Source: Maylandia zebra (taxonomy: Eukaryota; Chordata; Actinopteri; Cichliformes; Cichlidae). From it: a DNA stretch of 64,000 nt. The notes below the pieces were generated by a model that made no database searches, had not been told where the DNA came from, and saw only the letters and a program-made list of their open reading frames with translations. How positions within the stretch are numbered: the first letter of the stretch is position 1; each line of letters begins with the position of its first letter. The position numbers and the translations under genes are program-made. Shown here piece by piece: positions 32,240 to 46,609 of this stretch. The stretch is taken from assembly GCF_041146795.1 (NCBI RefSeq), contig NC_135170.1, positions 23,988,033 through 24,052,032 on the forward strand. Reading direction: 5' to 3'.

Positions 32240-34719
32240 CAGTGATTTCCGCATTATTTTTTGTGCATTCGTCTTATTTTGAAAGATTTGTTCCTTACAA
32301 GAACAAATAAATCATAATGTGGAATGTAATAGGCAGTTTAGCCTGATATGAAACACAAGACAAGTATAAATGTTACATTAATCACCAAATTGATTCATAC
32401 ATTCATTCCACCAGACATAATGCATTCCGATTTATTAATATTATAAGTTGTTTCTTCCACAGGTTTTAGCCAAATTCTAGCAAATACATTACAGATCCAG
32501 ACATGAACCCTGCTTAAATGGCATCTGCTGTCAGACAGTTTGTTACAGTCCAGAAGGAGAAGGAAGTATGACACTGATATGAGTAATAAAATGTCTTTAC
32601 GGCAGATACTGCAGATACTCCAGTTGTTCTTTCCAAAACTAATCAGCAATTTTGTGTCATTTGTCTCACTGAAGCCTCGCCTCCCTGCAAGCTGGTTGTA
32701 AATTGTAAAGCTGTAAAGTATATGATGTATACTCTTATATAAGTACATGAGTGATTTATACTAGAAGCTAGTTTGAAAAGGCTCAGGAATGACTTTGTCA
32801 TCATTTTTTACAAATATCTGAAGATGTATTTGTTCATACAGATGACATGTGAATGCAGTTCTGCACTCCACAACAGACTTTTGGCACATTTCTCAAAAAC
32901 TGACAATATTTTTAACTGCTCTTCACAGGGGGTGTGCTTGAGCCAATGTACCTGCACAGATAACGGCAAGTAAGATGATACAAGCACCCTCCGCGTGAAA
33001 AAGGTCAAAGGTCACACTTAAAGGTCTTAAAAGTTAAAATGAATAAAAACAACAGATTTTAAGCCTGTCAGATTTATCTCCCGGTAGGACACCGAATACA
33101 AAACTGTTTACAGGGCTTTGATTAAAGGTTATTGCAGTCTCACGTCATGAATCATGAAATTTTCCCAGGTGATTGTTTATACCACCCTCCAGACTGTCTT
33201 CAAGTCTTCCTGCATTTCATCTTCACACAACTGAGAGTCATTCATGACAGCAGCGCCTCTACATGCCCGGGCAGGTGGGAAAAACAACTAGAGCTGTACC
33301 GAACCAGTCGATCAAACTACGCAATCTGCGTGGGCTTTAGATTTAAAGATTACCAAATACTTAATCTTTAGTCTAGTATAAACTCAGAACAACCGTTTGG
33401 TTGATAGAAAATAGATCAATTCACAAGTAGCCCCATCCTAAGGCGATTGTTTAATGTACTCTAATATATATTTACAAGAAGGAAAGGTTTGCCTATTTCA
33501 TCATAAGGGCAGACTTGCTTTGTGAGTAATATCTGGCAGCTTTTTCATTATTGTGTCACTTAACCCACCAAAAAATTAACCCCGCATGTCATGACATATT
33601 CTGTTTGTTTGGTCAGCCCCAGAATTTTGAAATTCCACATGGCTTTTATGAACAATGTTCTTCTTACTATGTAATCTTCATCATCTGAACATCCTCCAGA
33701 ATTTCCCAATTTCCACCGATGTCAGATGCAACTAAGTGTGTCGTTATGGCAAAAGTGCACAACAACATAACAAACCAAGTTGCAAACATGCCGAGAATTA
33801 AGCATCACATTAATACTGAAATGTTCGGCAGCAAAGGGTCTCAGTCTCACAGCATCGCGGAGGGTTTTTGCCCCACTTTTCTTTGCAAATGTGAAGGTTC
33901 AGCTGTGTAGAAGATAGATTGCGCATCCAAATGCAGGAGTGAGGAGATCAAAACGGCGTTAATGCTAACAGAAATACAGGAAGTTCAAAATGTCACAGAA
34001 CGGGAGCAGGGAAGTGGCAAACACAAGGTGACAGAGCTAAAAGAGATGATAGGACAAAGGCACAGAGGTGGCACATGGAGGCACAGAGGTATACAGAGGA
34101 GCTCAAGCTGGTTTGAGGTATTTGTGCTAATACGCTGTTTGATTTCACCAAATGTGGCCAAACATCTCCACTTTGTTCCAGAAGTCTCGTGGTTTGTTCA
34201 GATGCAACTTTACAAACGCAAGCTGCGTGAAAGAAGACACTTTCTCCTGGCAACCCTCACAACCAACATTTCTTCAGTCTTTTTCTAATTGTTCTGTCAC
34301 GAACTTTAAAATTTAACCTGCTAACCGAGGCCTGTAGATCCTAAGGTGTAGCTCTCGGGTTTTACACAATTTGTCCGAGGATAGTCTGACCTTAGGGTGA
34401 ATTTCCTGGAAGATTGCGACATTATATTAACACATAGCTAAATGCCCCAGACCAACAAAGTTCAAAATCTTCTGCTTTTCAAGGAGTGCTCACACTTAGC
34501 TGATGCTCAGTTAATCGAGTATATTTTATTAGCAGCACCTGACTGCTACTGACCCTTTTCATTTCTATGGAATAAAGGGTAGCAGTGAAGGTGTTCTTAG
34601 CCTTTTAGATGTTTCACGTGACTTTTTAAGAAAAAAAAGAACTATGCTAACAACTACTGGAACACTGAAAACACATTTCTGATTTCCTCTGAGTCTGTTG
34701 GATGTAGCTCAGAACGTAG
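32240..34719. other. lgals3bp-timp2 intergenic DNA, first part
   Basis: No gene recognised; only short chance ORFs on both strands. No named repeat stood out. Confidence 0.45.
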
Positions 34720-34885
34720 CAGCTCATTTACTAATGAGAAGGTTGGTAGTTTGATACTTGGCTGCTCCAGTCTCTGATGTGTTCCTCACAGTATGAATGT
34801 GTTTGAATGTTAGATAGAAAGGTGTAGTCACTATATTCAAACCAGTCCCATATCCCAATTCCCATGTGTAAGAGGAAACAGCTTT
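34720..34885 (+). repeat. SINE-like dispersed repeat fragment
   Basis: TTACTAATGAGAAGGTTGGT, AGTTTGATACTTGGCTGCTC, GTATGAATGTGTTTGAATGT and TAGATAGAAAGG follow a common fish repeat that begins with a tRNA-like box and runs into 'GTGAATGTTAGATAGAAAGC'. The tail is missing. Confidence 0.55.
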
Positions 34886-37669
34886 CTAGTGGATTTGGAT
34901 TTCTGTGGGAATTAGCAGGATAAACAAATTGCACAACATCTATTCCCCTCTTTAAGTTGCTCATCATTTAAGGAGCTGCTCACAGTACCAAAGTCACGAA
35001 ATGGTAGTGCTATTGTCTGCAGAGGAAATGACTGTACATTTTGTACAAACTTGATATTTTACAAGTCTGTGCCTGTTAGGTAAAAGTGAAAGTTCCTGTA
35101 AACACACTCACCGTAGTTACCCAGAGAGGCACCACTTATTAAAATGCACTGAAGAGACTAAGAAAGCTTTTTGGATATTATCAGCAGACTCATGGTGACT
35201 AACATCTCAGTTGCTAACATCTGTGGATGTGGACATTTGACCTCAGAGTGCGTGGAACTTCAAACAGATGTTTTCTTCCACATCGGTGTCCCTGAAGCAG
35301 TTTCCTAATGCTGATTCACTGTCTTCCATTGTCACCGGTGAATTGCGAATAGCTGCAATGATGGATGGAAAGTTATTGGAAATACCCCGTGGGTTGTGGC
35401 TGAGGGTGCAAAGAGGGGCTGGACAGTTGGAAATCCGCGTGGCGGTCAGGTCATGTGCAATGTGTGCAGATAACAGGCGAGGGGTCTGTTTGGGAGTCAG
35501 AGGATGTGGGTCAGTGCCACAGCACCCACCAGTACCCACAATGAAAACCTCTTTTTTATGCCTTACTGGGCACTTCCTTTTGAGAGTATTCCTGGCCTTG
35601 CAAGTCTGTAATTTAGGGAATGGAGGTTCAGGCCATTTTTAAGCCCCTTTTGGCATTTGTAGCTGGTAATGTACACAGAGGGGGCTGCTTACATTGCACT
35701 TCTTTGACAAATCCGCCCTCTTTCAACGAATTAAAACCAAATGTTGATACAATCATCCAGATCTCGACTGGTGGATAAAACTCTGTTCTAAAGAGAGAGT
35801 CGTAGTGCGGGAAATCGCTCAGAATATACCCAGGAGCTCAGGACAAGGGTGTGATATGTGAGCAGAGCCCATCACATCAGTCAGCATATGAGTGTAAAGG
35901 AAGCAGACTGTTTGGACAGGAGGCAGCAGGCCTTGCCTTAAAGAAGGCATCTGGTGTTCCCCCAGTGCCCCTGGTAAAGTTGTATTAAACAGAAGCATAT
36001 TTCTGGCAACTCTGTCTCAGATGTGTCACTTCCTTTTGTATGTTTGTCTTGATTTTTCTCACACCCATCTTCTGTGGTATTGTCCCTCTAAGCTCTATTG
36101 TTTCTGGTAAACTGCACTCTGTTTACGAGTCATAACGACTTACCAGAGTTCAAACAGTTTGGGAATTTTTCTTATCTCATTGGTGGTGATCTCACTCCAA
36201 AGGTACATGTAAATACAACGGTAAAATAAATGTCTGAATTTAACAAAGGCAATGAGTTACGCAGATGACACCAATTTGGTTGTACCATTTTGCTTTCTTC
36301 CTCTCCCGCCTGTGTTTTTTAAAAAAATTTTCTTTAACACAGACATCAAGTAAAAGACCTGTGGAAAAGAAAAACATGCAAAAATTGTTCAGCCATGAAA
36401 AACAGTGGAAATATTTGCCGGAGTGGCCAGAGGACTCACAGTCAGTGGCCAAATATGATGTCAGGGAGCGAGGCAGCCACAGCAGATCCAGTCCCCTCTC
36501 TGGCATTCTTCTTCATTCATCATCAGCTCTAATCGCTGAATACTGTACATCATGTCCTCGCTGTGATCTCGCCCTCCTGTGCCAGAATCAACACAAGAGG
36601 CCGCAACCCTAAAACTCTTAAGATCCTCAGTTTCCAGAAGCAGCGGTAAACTTTCCATTTATTTCTGTACATGAATACGGGATGAGGAACGACTCAGGAA
36701 TTCGACTATAGCATAATGTTTCTTTCTCGGCAGGCTGGGGGTGGGAGCTGCTGAATTGCTGCCAGACTGAGCTCATTAACTTTAAGGGCATGATGTCACT
36801 TCTCTCCACCGTGCCACACCTCCTTCTGTCAGACAGTGTTTTAGGAGTTCCTGAAAGTGACTATAAGATACATAAACACTCTCGCTAAATTCCAACCTCA
36901 GATAACTGCGCAGCGTGGGCTACGGATTACTCAGCCTGACCCACGTTAGGATTTACTCATAGGCGAATTATCATGTGTGCAAATGTTTAAAGCATCTAAA
37001 ATCAATATTTTTGTGACAGTGAATCAAATGTTGCCGTGACAAGACCTGGCAACGGGAAAGGAGTTGAGCGATGAACCTGCAGGGGACTGTGGCCTGAATT
37101 TCCCGCTACCCACAGCTTAAGTGAGATTTATAGCAATTTTTAGTAAATTGTTTGTCTGTCCAAGCCACAGCTTTGCCAAATGGTTTTGCCCTCACAGGAG
37201 TCTCATTGATTTTATAGGATAGTTTTTTAGCATGATAGAAGAATTATTTATGCCAAGACAGAGATTTCCTCCAGGAGTTTGTTAATGCAAAAAACTGGGC
37301 TAAAAGACACTAAATATCAGTGTTGCTCCATGATTGCTGAATGTGTTTTTAAAAGGTACGGCAACAAATGGCTTATATAGTTGTTGCTGTACTGGGGATT
37401 TCTCTCAGGATGTGATAATTGAACCACTTCATTTAATGAGACTATACAGACTTTTTTAAAACTTCCACAGTATTTGCTCCTTTTGGTCTCCTGTTAGTGG
37501 AGAAATGTAGTCACAAGACTATTCTGGTGTGCTGAGCCATTGCCTCATGGTGTCCAGTACAGAGACTATAATGAATATCATGTATTAACAATAGTAATGC
37601 ATTGTAATACGTCATATTTATTATCATTAAAACAAACAAAGCTCCTGTCCTTATCTAACAATTTAAATG

Positions 37670-37708
<39 letters not shown>

Positions 37709-38459
37709 CATCTAGAAAGGCTTTTCATTCCAAAGTTGTATTTTAAGTTAGTAGCATAGTTGTAAACGTCAGTAAGATTTAGTCTGACGCTTTCTTACCT
37801 CTGGAGTTGAATCCAGATGTTCAGGTTCCAAGCTCTTTGATGCCTTTTGTAGGCATTTATATATAATCCACTGAGAAATTGTTTATTATGATTAGAGAAA
37901 CAAATGTTACCTCTGTGGCAGGAACCACACAAACTGAAGAACAGATAGTTTTTTTTATGCCAAATTTTAGTTTTTACTGCTCTACCGTATTTCGGGGGGA
38001 AATATTGCACTTTTTTATTTACTATTTCTTAAAAACCTTCAGATAAAAAATGATAAAATATAAAATGTTGCTATAATTAAAACAACGCGAGAGTTTACAC
38101 GCGCGAAACCACACAAGGTATAAGTCAAATAATTAGTTAAATGAAAGAAGGGGCCTTAAAAAAGTACAAAAATTAAACAATTAAAACATTTTAAAATATT
38201 TTTAGATACCCATAAGTTTCATGGTAATACCTACATACTCTCACTGCAAGACTTGTACTTTTATGGAGTGGCGTGCAAGAGTGAGGAAACACTTCGCGTA
38301 AAACTTACGAAAAAAAAAAGGGGAAAAAGTCACAAGTCCCAAAATACGTGTGTCACAGGGTGATGCTGTTTGTTATCACCGTCGTTTCCTAAAAACAATT
38401 ATCCGCCTCCTCACGCATCAGCCTGAGATTTACGTAGTTTAAGGGGTGCGTGTGTAAAG
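34886..38459. other. lgals3bp-timp2 intergenic DNA, second part
   Basis: No gene recognised. ORFs at 35243-35642 and 36240-36660 lie on opposite strands in the same place and have no family signature. A (CA)n microsatellite lies at 37673-37705. Confidence 0.45.
37673..37705. repeat. (AC)n microsatellite
   Basis: About 16 AC units. Confidence 0.95.
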
Positions 38460-38772
38460 TCGGCAGCTCCTGACCTCTGTCGCGCTCTTGCGCTCTCTGG
38501 CCACCGGAGGGGGGGGGGAGGAGTTTGCTGCTGCTGCCTGCTAATAAAACGTGGCTGCTGCTGCTGAGGGTAGTGGAAAACAGACTTGGTGTGCAGTCTT
38601 TAGCAGGATTACACTTTCTCTCGTGCCCTGTGCATCATTTTATGCACAGCACCGTCGTGCGTCGACTTCTAGCCAAGGACAGCGACTCGTTTCCTTTAAA
38701 CCCGACAGGCAGGTCTATATCTATACCCTCACTCACTTTTCCAGTTTCAGTTAGAAAGCGTAGTTTTCAGAG
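38460..38772 (+). promoter_or_regulatory. Probable timp2 promoter and 5' UTR
   Basis: GC-rich compared with the flanks. It contains CGCGCTCTTGCGCTCTCTGG, a G run at about 38509-38518 and a CTG/CTGC-rich stretch at 38527-38570, and then runs directly into the timp2 start. The transcription start is not resolved. Confidence 0.5.
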
Positions 38773-41700
38773 ATGACCTGGACGATGAAGAGATGTTTTG
38801 TCACTCTGGCCATCCTGTGTCTTTGGCGAGTGCAACAACTGGCAGAAGCCTGCAGCTGCTCCCCGAGGCATCCCCAGCAGGTGTTCTGCAACTCAGACGT
38901 CGGTAAGTTGATTTTTAGACTAACAATCAACACATCAAGTTGTGTTTTTGCCATTAATGTATTAGTTAGCAATGTCTAGGATAAATTGGTTTGGGGTTTT
39001 TTTCCCCCCCCCCACAAGGAAACCATCGTATTCTGAGAGGGAGACTGCCCAGCTCCCGTGTTTACAGTTGCAGTGGGAGGAGGATGGAATTTTCTGTCCC
39101 CCAGTCTTTCTTTCCACTGCCCTCCTCTTTTTCTCTAATCTTCTGTTGATAGCTTCAATGCTCTTTCATAGACACATCAATATACTGTCTGGAGTTTTGT
39201 CTTCTTCAATACCATTTTAGGCTTTTTTTAAATCTACAGTAAACCACATTATTCCTTGTTGTTGCTAAGGAGACTTTAAACAAAATCATTTGTGTTTGTG
39301 CTTGTTTATGACAACATGAATATAACTTCATTTTCTTTCACCAGTATCACCTCAGTGATCATATAGTTTACTGAAAGGCAAATTCATTTAATCCTACTCA
39401 AACGCTCCTGAGGATAATTTCCCTTTAATTTCGCCTGTTACAAAAAAGTACTTGTTGCTGCCTTCAACACAGACCTTAAGCTAACAGGACTGTTAACAGT
39501 GACCAGCCTGTCCAGCTCCGGGTCTTTTTTCTTGCTTCTGAGATGGCTGAGTGTGTGGCATGTGGACAGAAGGTGACTTATTCAAAGATTTTTACTCACT
39601 GGATTCCATTGCTCAAGAGGATGAATAAACTTTATTATGCTACCTGAGAATGTACACAAATGGAAAGTCAGATACCGCACTAAAAGGGAAGACAATTTTT
39701 CTTTCTTTTTACCCTATTTTGGTGCTTTAGGCTTTACAAAGTGAACCTATTAAAATAAGTTCTGTTTTTTGATTAGGCAGATTGTGCAGAACTCTAGAAA
39801 AACGAAGATGCTGGCAGTCATCTCAGCCTCACAGCTGATTCACCTCATTTCCATCTCTTAAGTCAGTTTCTAACATGACCTTGACCCTCCGCTCCTGCTT
39901 CAGCACCATGGATAGACCCTCACATAAACATAAACCACCATAGAGTCTCGGGGAATCTGTTTCTTGACCAAATATTCTTGAGTTCGTGTCTTCGGGGGTT
40001 TAGGCAAAGTTTAAGAGTGGGCTCAAGCTAGTTGGAGAAGAAAAGCGCCAGCAAAACTTCACCAAGTTGCTGGGTCACAGAGAGGGCAGTCAACTGTTGC
40101 ACACTTGCACAACTTATTTAAACGTCAGAGAGAAGTTTCGGGAATTTACGAAATCGTTGGCATTCCACTTCACCAGCCCATGAACTGACTGCTACCTCAG
40201 TGGGTTGATGAAATTTTGCATTAAGCAAGCTCATTCAAAATTCTTATTCTTCTTGGGCTTAAAATGAAGGTGAATCATGTTTTTCTTTGAACCATGGGCC
40301 ACTTGTGTTATAATAAATGATGTGTGTGTATTAAATACAGCATTCCTATGTAGATTAAAATAAGTCAAGATACTATCTTAATAAGTGCCAGACAGCTAAC
40401 TGACTTGGAAGTATTGCTAAAGTTTCACATAGCTAGTGCTGGTTTTGGTTTTTGGAGATTACAGATACTTACTGAAGAGCAGTTCATTTCCACAGTGCAG
40501 GAAGATCATTACACCACTTGTGATGTCATTTTTAAAGGTGGGCCTTCGTATAACCTGAAAGTCGATATAAAATGAAAATTCCAGATGCAAGTTTGATACT
40601 AAGATTAATGGAGGCTTAAGCCTTGAGCCAGAGTTTTTAATCTCATAACAGTCGTTCTCTTTTTTTTTAACCTCAGTTGATCGCCATGGTAACTTATGGT
40701 GCAGACTTAACCAGCTTATTTTCAGAGATTTGGATAAACATGGAGATGGGTTGGTTTGATGTCAGTGAGCAGTGATAGTTAAGGATAAGTAGCACCTTTT
40801 AGTATCTATTGCAACTCCTGGGTGCTACAGGAACAAAAAAAGCACACACACACATAAAATCAGAGACTTCTTTTATCCTTGTATCTGGAACAACAATGAT
40901 TTTCAATTCAATTCAGTTTTATGTCTACAGGACCAAATCACAACAGTAGGAAACCTCGGGCAAAACCAGAACCAGGGAGGGGCAGCCATCTGCCATTATG
41001 TTCCTATTTACTGAAGTCAGCTGTTGGTCAACTTTGTGCAGAAGAAGAGTCTAATGTCTTGTCAGAACCCCCCTTAACTGGGAGTCAGCACAGAGGCTGA
41101 TAGAGAAAATGTGATTAGGAGAAAAAGGTAACTGCCACTGATTGGTGTATATGGTTTTATCCAGCAAAGTAAGTCTGGCTTTGTAGAGCCTGGTTTGTAG
41201 TGCACGCCTAGGATCAAGTTTTGTTGTAAACAGTTCCACTGTCAAAACAGTCAGAGCAATCTTTCCTCATAAATGGAAATCTATCTTCTGGTTCCTTGGC
41301 GGAGGCAGAGGAATGTTGGGTATTCATAAACCGCACTCATTATTCTTTACTTTTCTTTTTCTTTTTAAATTTAAAAACTATCTGTGCTGCTTTTTGTGAA
41401 GAAAGAAAATGAGTCATATTGGTTCCTGAACAGAAAGTAGTGGGTACGACTTCTGGGACAAAAGCAGCCCATAAATTGCAAGCTGTGCAAACACAGCTGA
41501 TATTAAAACCAGATTTCCGTCCTTTGAGCTGGACAGAATTTGTGCAAATAACCACAGCAGCTGCCTTAAGCTCCAGCACCACTTGCAATAGCGCGCTGGA
41601 TTGATCCGTGCAGTGCGACACTTGCAACTCCCCTTTAGGAAACTGCATGTGAACGTTATGTCCATGGCCTCAGTCACATGCAGACTGTAAAAAAAACAGG

Positions 41701-44700
41701 AGAAAACGCTAAAAACGCTACATTTTTTTATGCAAGGCATAACAAAACTAACGGCTAATGTAGATGATGAGATTTTAAAGTTATCTTCGTCCATAGCTTC
41801 ATGTGTTTGCATTTTACATCGGATGCTCTTCCCTGAAGGCGATTTGTATCCCTGGCTGGAATCGTACCGGGGACCTTTTGCTTACCACACGCACACCAAT
41901 GAGATGATGAGTATTTAAACTCTACAATTGTCCGTTTTTAAAAGGAAAACAAAGGATTACCTCAGATTAGTCTGTATCTCTTTGCACAGGATCAGCAGGA
42001 TAGTCAGTTTGAATTTGTACTTGACTTTTTCGCACTCTGACCGCTTTGTGGCTCCTCGGAGAGGAAGACGAGGGCACATGCTCTTCAATTACATGACATG
42101 CATTTGCTTTTTTGTTCTTTGTTTTTAAAACCCTCCCATGACCACAATACTGCATGCAAAATATTGTGTTTATTGTTTGAGTAACTAGAAAATTAGATGG
42201 TTCCTTCGGTTTCCAGTTCTGTGAAACTTATGATTTTTAAAGGGCTTTGTCAGCCTGTTCCAGTAAACATCCAGGCTCTGGCAAGAACTTGCGTACACAC
42301 TATATACCAGCACAGAGAATAAAGTTGTACTTCTAAACCGCTCGAACAGTTTGTGGAGGAAAAATCCATCAAATCAAATAGGTGGCATGTCAAAGGAATA
42401 TCACATTAATTAGCTTAAAGATCCTTTTTTCCCCGATAACTTGCCTTATTTTCTCATGTACATGTAACTCAAGAGCTACACCTAATTCTAAAACATGCTA
42501 AGATTATATATCAGTATGCGCATAAGACCCCATTTTCAGTATTTTTCACTTTATGCCTCTTTAACATCCTGTGGTTATTCCCACCTGCTCTAATTCCTGC
42601 TTTTAGGCGTAGAAGAAGAGGTCTCTGTTTGATTCGACACATTGGAGCAAAGGGGGATTACCGCTAATACACTCTGCTGAGAAGTTGGAGAGTTTCTCGG
42701 CACGGCTACCTCACTCTGCATCAAAGCGAGGGAGGGAGGGAGGGAGTTTGTGATATGTAAACAACGAAAAAGAAAAAGAGAAATCCGGTGACTGGTGTAG
42801 ATTATCCCTAACACAGCTTTTCTTTTGTATCCCTCTTGACTTTAAAGGGCCGTCTTCTCCTTGTATACACAGCACATTGTTACGCTAAGAATACTTCAGC
42901 AATGTGACTGCCTTCCCGTGCTTGCTTCAGGACCCATCACTCCATCACTCCATGTGTGCGCACATTCTCCTTTTTTCTCTTGCTTCCTTTTGTCTGGGAT
43001 TGATGCTTTAGACCCTTAAAAGGAGATGTTCTCTAAGCCTCATGAATGAGGGCACATATGGCTCACATCTTCATAGCTTCATATAAAAAAGGCAAATGAA
43101 AGGGCTTGATATTATTTGGCAAGGAGCGATCAGAGACAGTCAGTAGCTGCCACCTTGGGAAAGCAAGGACTGAAGTGGAACTTGAGAGAGAACATCTGGT
43201 TAGTGTTAGCTCTGTCGCTTGCTTCCTTGCAGTCCTGTGAATATACAGTAACTGCCGGGTGTCTGGTTGCAGCTGACATGTGATCATACTGTACTGCACT
43301 TCCACATTTTGAACACACATGGAAAGAGCAGCAACTTTGAAAAACACAAGTTGATTTGGGTTTTTTTTGTTTTTGTTTTTTGACTACTCGGGATTTTAGC
43401 TCAACGGCTCATTTGTATGGCTCTAATAGTAATTTTCCATTAAAGCCTGTTTTTTTTCCACATGAGCTCTTTTCTTCCAGCTTCAGAGTGCAAGAGAGAA
43501 AAGGAGGAGGCTACATGTGAAAGGAGGAGGTTGATTTGCATGTCAGCACCTCTCTCCAGACAGAAAGGCAGGCTGGCTGAGAGGCCTGGGGGCGGGGGGC
43601 ACTCTAGTTCAGCTTTTTCAAAGACTGCTGACTGGCTTCCTCCTGTGTCGGCCCAGGAACCTGGGAACAGGCAGCATGCATTCCTCCCTCTGATTGCAGC
43701 TGATGAAACACTCATGCGCCTCTGTCTTCCCAGGACCTGGCACATGCAAACTTCTCAGATTCAAGCCACAGCAATGTGCTGCGGCCAACTCCAGCATGCC
43801 AAACCTGGGCAGGGCTCAGATCAGATACAGATAGATGCGGATTCATTTCAGTTTTAACATAACAAAGCAGCGTTCCAGTTACAAAGCTGGCATTCACACA
43901 AAATGAATGTTAATGCAATTTGTTTTTTCTCTTTTTTTCTTGTCTTTATCCAGTTATCAGGGCAAAGGTAGTCGGAAAGCAAGAGGTGGATGTTGGCAAT
44001 GACGTCTATGGGGATTCCATCAAACGGCTTAAGTACGACATTAAACAGATCAAGGTATTTAGGACAAAGCTATTGCATTTATCATTTTTCTTCCATGTGT
44101 AAAAACTTCAGTGGAATCTAAATGTTTTTGCTTGAATTCCCAGATGTTCAAAGGTCCCAGCAACGCTATCGATGCCTTCTACACAGCTCGCTCTTCTGCG
44201 ATGTGTGGAGTGTCTCTGGAGACTGACGGCAGGAAAGAGTATCTAATCACAGGTATGACTTTCAGTGCAGTGTAAGGCACATGTTGTGTAATATAACAAA
44301 CATGTTCTTTAATGTGGCTTCATATAGATTCTTATATATCCTCTAGATTTACACTTTGCTCTCCTTCCACTGTAGGAATGCTGGAGGCTGATGGGACAAT
44401 GCACGTCACTCTGTGTGGCTTATTTGAACCCTGGGACAACCTGACTACCACTCAGAAGATGGGTCTGACTGAGCGCTATCAAATGGGCTGCGAATGCAGG
44501 GTATGGAAAATTTATGATTAAAAGTCTAAGGGAGTAGTTAAAGTTTACATTTACCAGATGATCACTTCCCAGTTGCATAAAACAAATCACCGCTAGATGC
44601 ACGATGTTGTAACGATCACTGTGCTTTTTCTGATCCTCAGATCACCTCCTGCAGCTCCATCCCCTGCATGATCAACAGCCCATCCGAGTGCCTTTGGTTG

Positions 44701-44838
44701 GACTGGTTGATGGAGAAGACTGAAAATGGAAGACAAGCTAAACACTATGCATGCATCAAGAGGAGTGATAACTCTTGTGCCTGGTACAGAGGCTCTGCAG
44801 CGCCCAAAAAGGATTTCATGGACATCGAAGACCCTTAA
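38773..44838 (+). CDS. timp2: Tissue inhibitor of metalloproteinases 2
   Basis: Five exons, 38773-38902, 43954-44054, 44144-44252, 44376-44500 and 44641-44838, give 220 residues, equal to human TIMP2. A 26-residue signal peptide ends LAEA, before Cys27 of the [17 protein letters not shown] motif. That N-terminal cysteine chelates the metalloproteinase zinc. Further landmarks are [88 protein letters not shown] and the ending KDFMDIEDP. All these are TIMP2-like, including the acidic tail that helps bind proMMP-2. It is a secreted matrix protease inhibitor. No breaks. A poly(A)-like AATAAA lies at 44900. Intron 1 is about 5 kb. Fish may have two timp2 paralogues; which one this is cannot be told. 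Confidence 0.97.
40896..41000 (-). repeat. Dispersed teleost repeat, partial
   Basis: TTTTCAATTCAATTCAGTTT, AGGACCAAATCACAACAGTA and ACCAGGGAGGGGCAGCCATC match the two ends of the family seen at 8906-9190, with the middle missing. Confidence 0.6.
41815..41890 (+). repeat. Dispersed-repeat fragment
   Basis: TACATCGGATGCTCTTCCCT and then GAATCGTACCGGGGACCTTT plus TGCTTACC resemble a common teleost repeat (GGATGCCCTTCCTGACGCAA .. GGGACCTTTTGCTT). Only a short piece was seen. Confidence 0.4.
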
Positions 44839-44899
44839 CTTTACCACTGTGCACATGTCTGCAGTTTAAATATGCCACCATAGAAATATCAAAAACAAA

Positions 44900-44905
44900 A
44901 ATAAA
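44900..44905 (+). terminator. timp2 proximal poly(A) signal
   Basis: AATAAA lies about 60 nt past the stop codon. Vertebrate TIMP2 often has longer 3' UTRs, so a distal site may exist. Confidence 0.4.
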
Positions 44906-46609
44906 AAACTCATCAAATTCCCCTTCTTTTAATTATCAAAAAAGCTGTAGAGTGGATTTTTAAAAAAGGAAAAAAAAAAAGGTTTTAATTGCAGATCTCA
45001 TGTTTTCACTTATCATTCCTATGAGCTCAGCGCTTTTTGCCACACTGGCCCCTGAATCTGAAGCACATCCTCATAAACCACTTCTCCTCCAGCTGGAACA
45101 AAGGGGGGAAAACACCATAATTCAATGATACAATTTCTTCCTGAGCTATTAATCTGTAATTCTTTATTCAAGTTTTAAAGGGTTCTATAATTAAAATAAC
45201 ATGTACATAACATGTACCTACTGATCAAAGTTCTGTGAATCTGCTTTGATAAATAACACCAGGAAACAATCATCCTGGCAGAGCTATCACAGGGAACAGG
45301 AGCATGCTTTTTAAATGTGTGGCAACTGATTTGTGTTAAAGCACGACTCTTTAACCACAGTCGCTGCTTTTCTTATACTATAATCCTGAATAGACAAGAA
45401 GGCACTTTGAACATAATTATATCGCAACATTCATATTGTCTGTAATGAAAAAAACATGTTGGAATTAAAAGAGGATCAAATCCTCCATGGTTTGTTGTTT
45501 TGTTTGTTTTGTTTCTGCATATATAGATCACAGCTCTAGGCACTGTTATACTTTAGTACGTGTGAGCACATATTTTATTTAAGGTACTACATATAATAAT
45601 TATTGGGAAAACACTTAAATTCTCTTTTTTTGATAAATAAAATATGTAAATGTAAGTGTATGTATATACTGTGGGAAAAAAATTTAATGGCCCATCGGCT
45701 TGGTCAGTGGAAAACAACAAGATCATTGAATTGTTCCCTTAATTTTTGTTGCAGTATATTTAAATAAAGAACACCATATATTTTCTTAACATTAGTAAAA
45801 TACATTTTTGTTGGGAATAACAGATTGTAACCAATCATTTTTCTCGCACTGACGGTACTAAGGTTGCCGTCAGTGTGGCGCAAATGTGACATGAATAATT
45901 AATATGAGAGTGTAAAAAGATTCGTCATTTGAAACTGTAGTCAAGTATGATGTGCTGGTTTCACATGGGACTTTTTTTTAAAGATAAGATGACTTTTGTA
46001 TGCATAGCCATCTGAAACATTACTGTACATTTGACCCTTACAATTAAATTCATAAACCTCTTTCGGTGTGCTCAGTATTTTCATACCAGTACATGCAGCA
46101 AGCACACTTTGCTGCTAAATCTAAATGCCTAGGAATGTGCATTTAGTGCAGATCATCATGCATCATTTTAGCTTACTAAATCTGTAATTTAGAGACTCGT
46201 TTGAGGCAATCTACTGCCGCCTACTGGAGACAACAGCAACGTGACATTCACGAGCCAATCCATGTGCCCAGATCAAGCAAACATGAGTCCATTCAGCATT
46301 TCACAGCATGCAATCCTTTTTCACTGTAGATTTTAAATGCGTTACTATTCTAACATTAAAATGTCCTACTCTTAGGATAACACTGCTGGTCTTTGCAATG
46401 ACAATCGAATGAAATGCAATCTTAGAAAGAAAAGCAAATGAAAAAGCATCATTAAAAATGTAAAATGGGGGGGGGGGTTGCCCTCCTCTGGGAATTTTCA
46501 TGAGCATGAGTAGCGGTGTGATTCAGGCCCTGCCATGTTTCCGCGCGTTTTTGTTGTTATATAAAAACATAATCAGGTATCGCGCATCAATGGTAAACAG
46601 CGTTGGCTG
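44906..46609. other. timp2-usp36 intergenic DNA / possible distal timp2 3' UTR
   Basis: AT-rich, no gene recognised. A G run of about 11 lies at 46467-46477. Nothing else was seen. Confidence 0.5.

Larger units (their letters stand above)
38903..43953 (+). other. timp2 intron 1
   Basis: Long intron with AT-rich sequence and a few repeat pieces (40896-41000 and 41815-41890). A C run and a G run occur near the ends. No nested gene was recognised on either strand. ORFs at 41340-41812 and 43440-43857 overlap on both strands and look like chance. Confidence 0.55.

Noticed and set aside
34720-34885. tRNA gene
   Set aside because: Only a B-box-like piece is present, within a dispersed repeat; no cloverleaf can be drawn.
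35243-35642. Overlapping 98- and 124-codon ORFs on opposite strands as a possible gene
   Set aside because: No family signature, no exon neighbours in phase; judged a chance open region.
41340-41812. ORFs of 102 and 132 codons inside timp2 intron 1 as a nested gene
   Set aside because: They overlap each other in different frames and end in low-complexity Lys; no recognisable domain.
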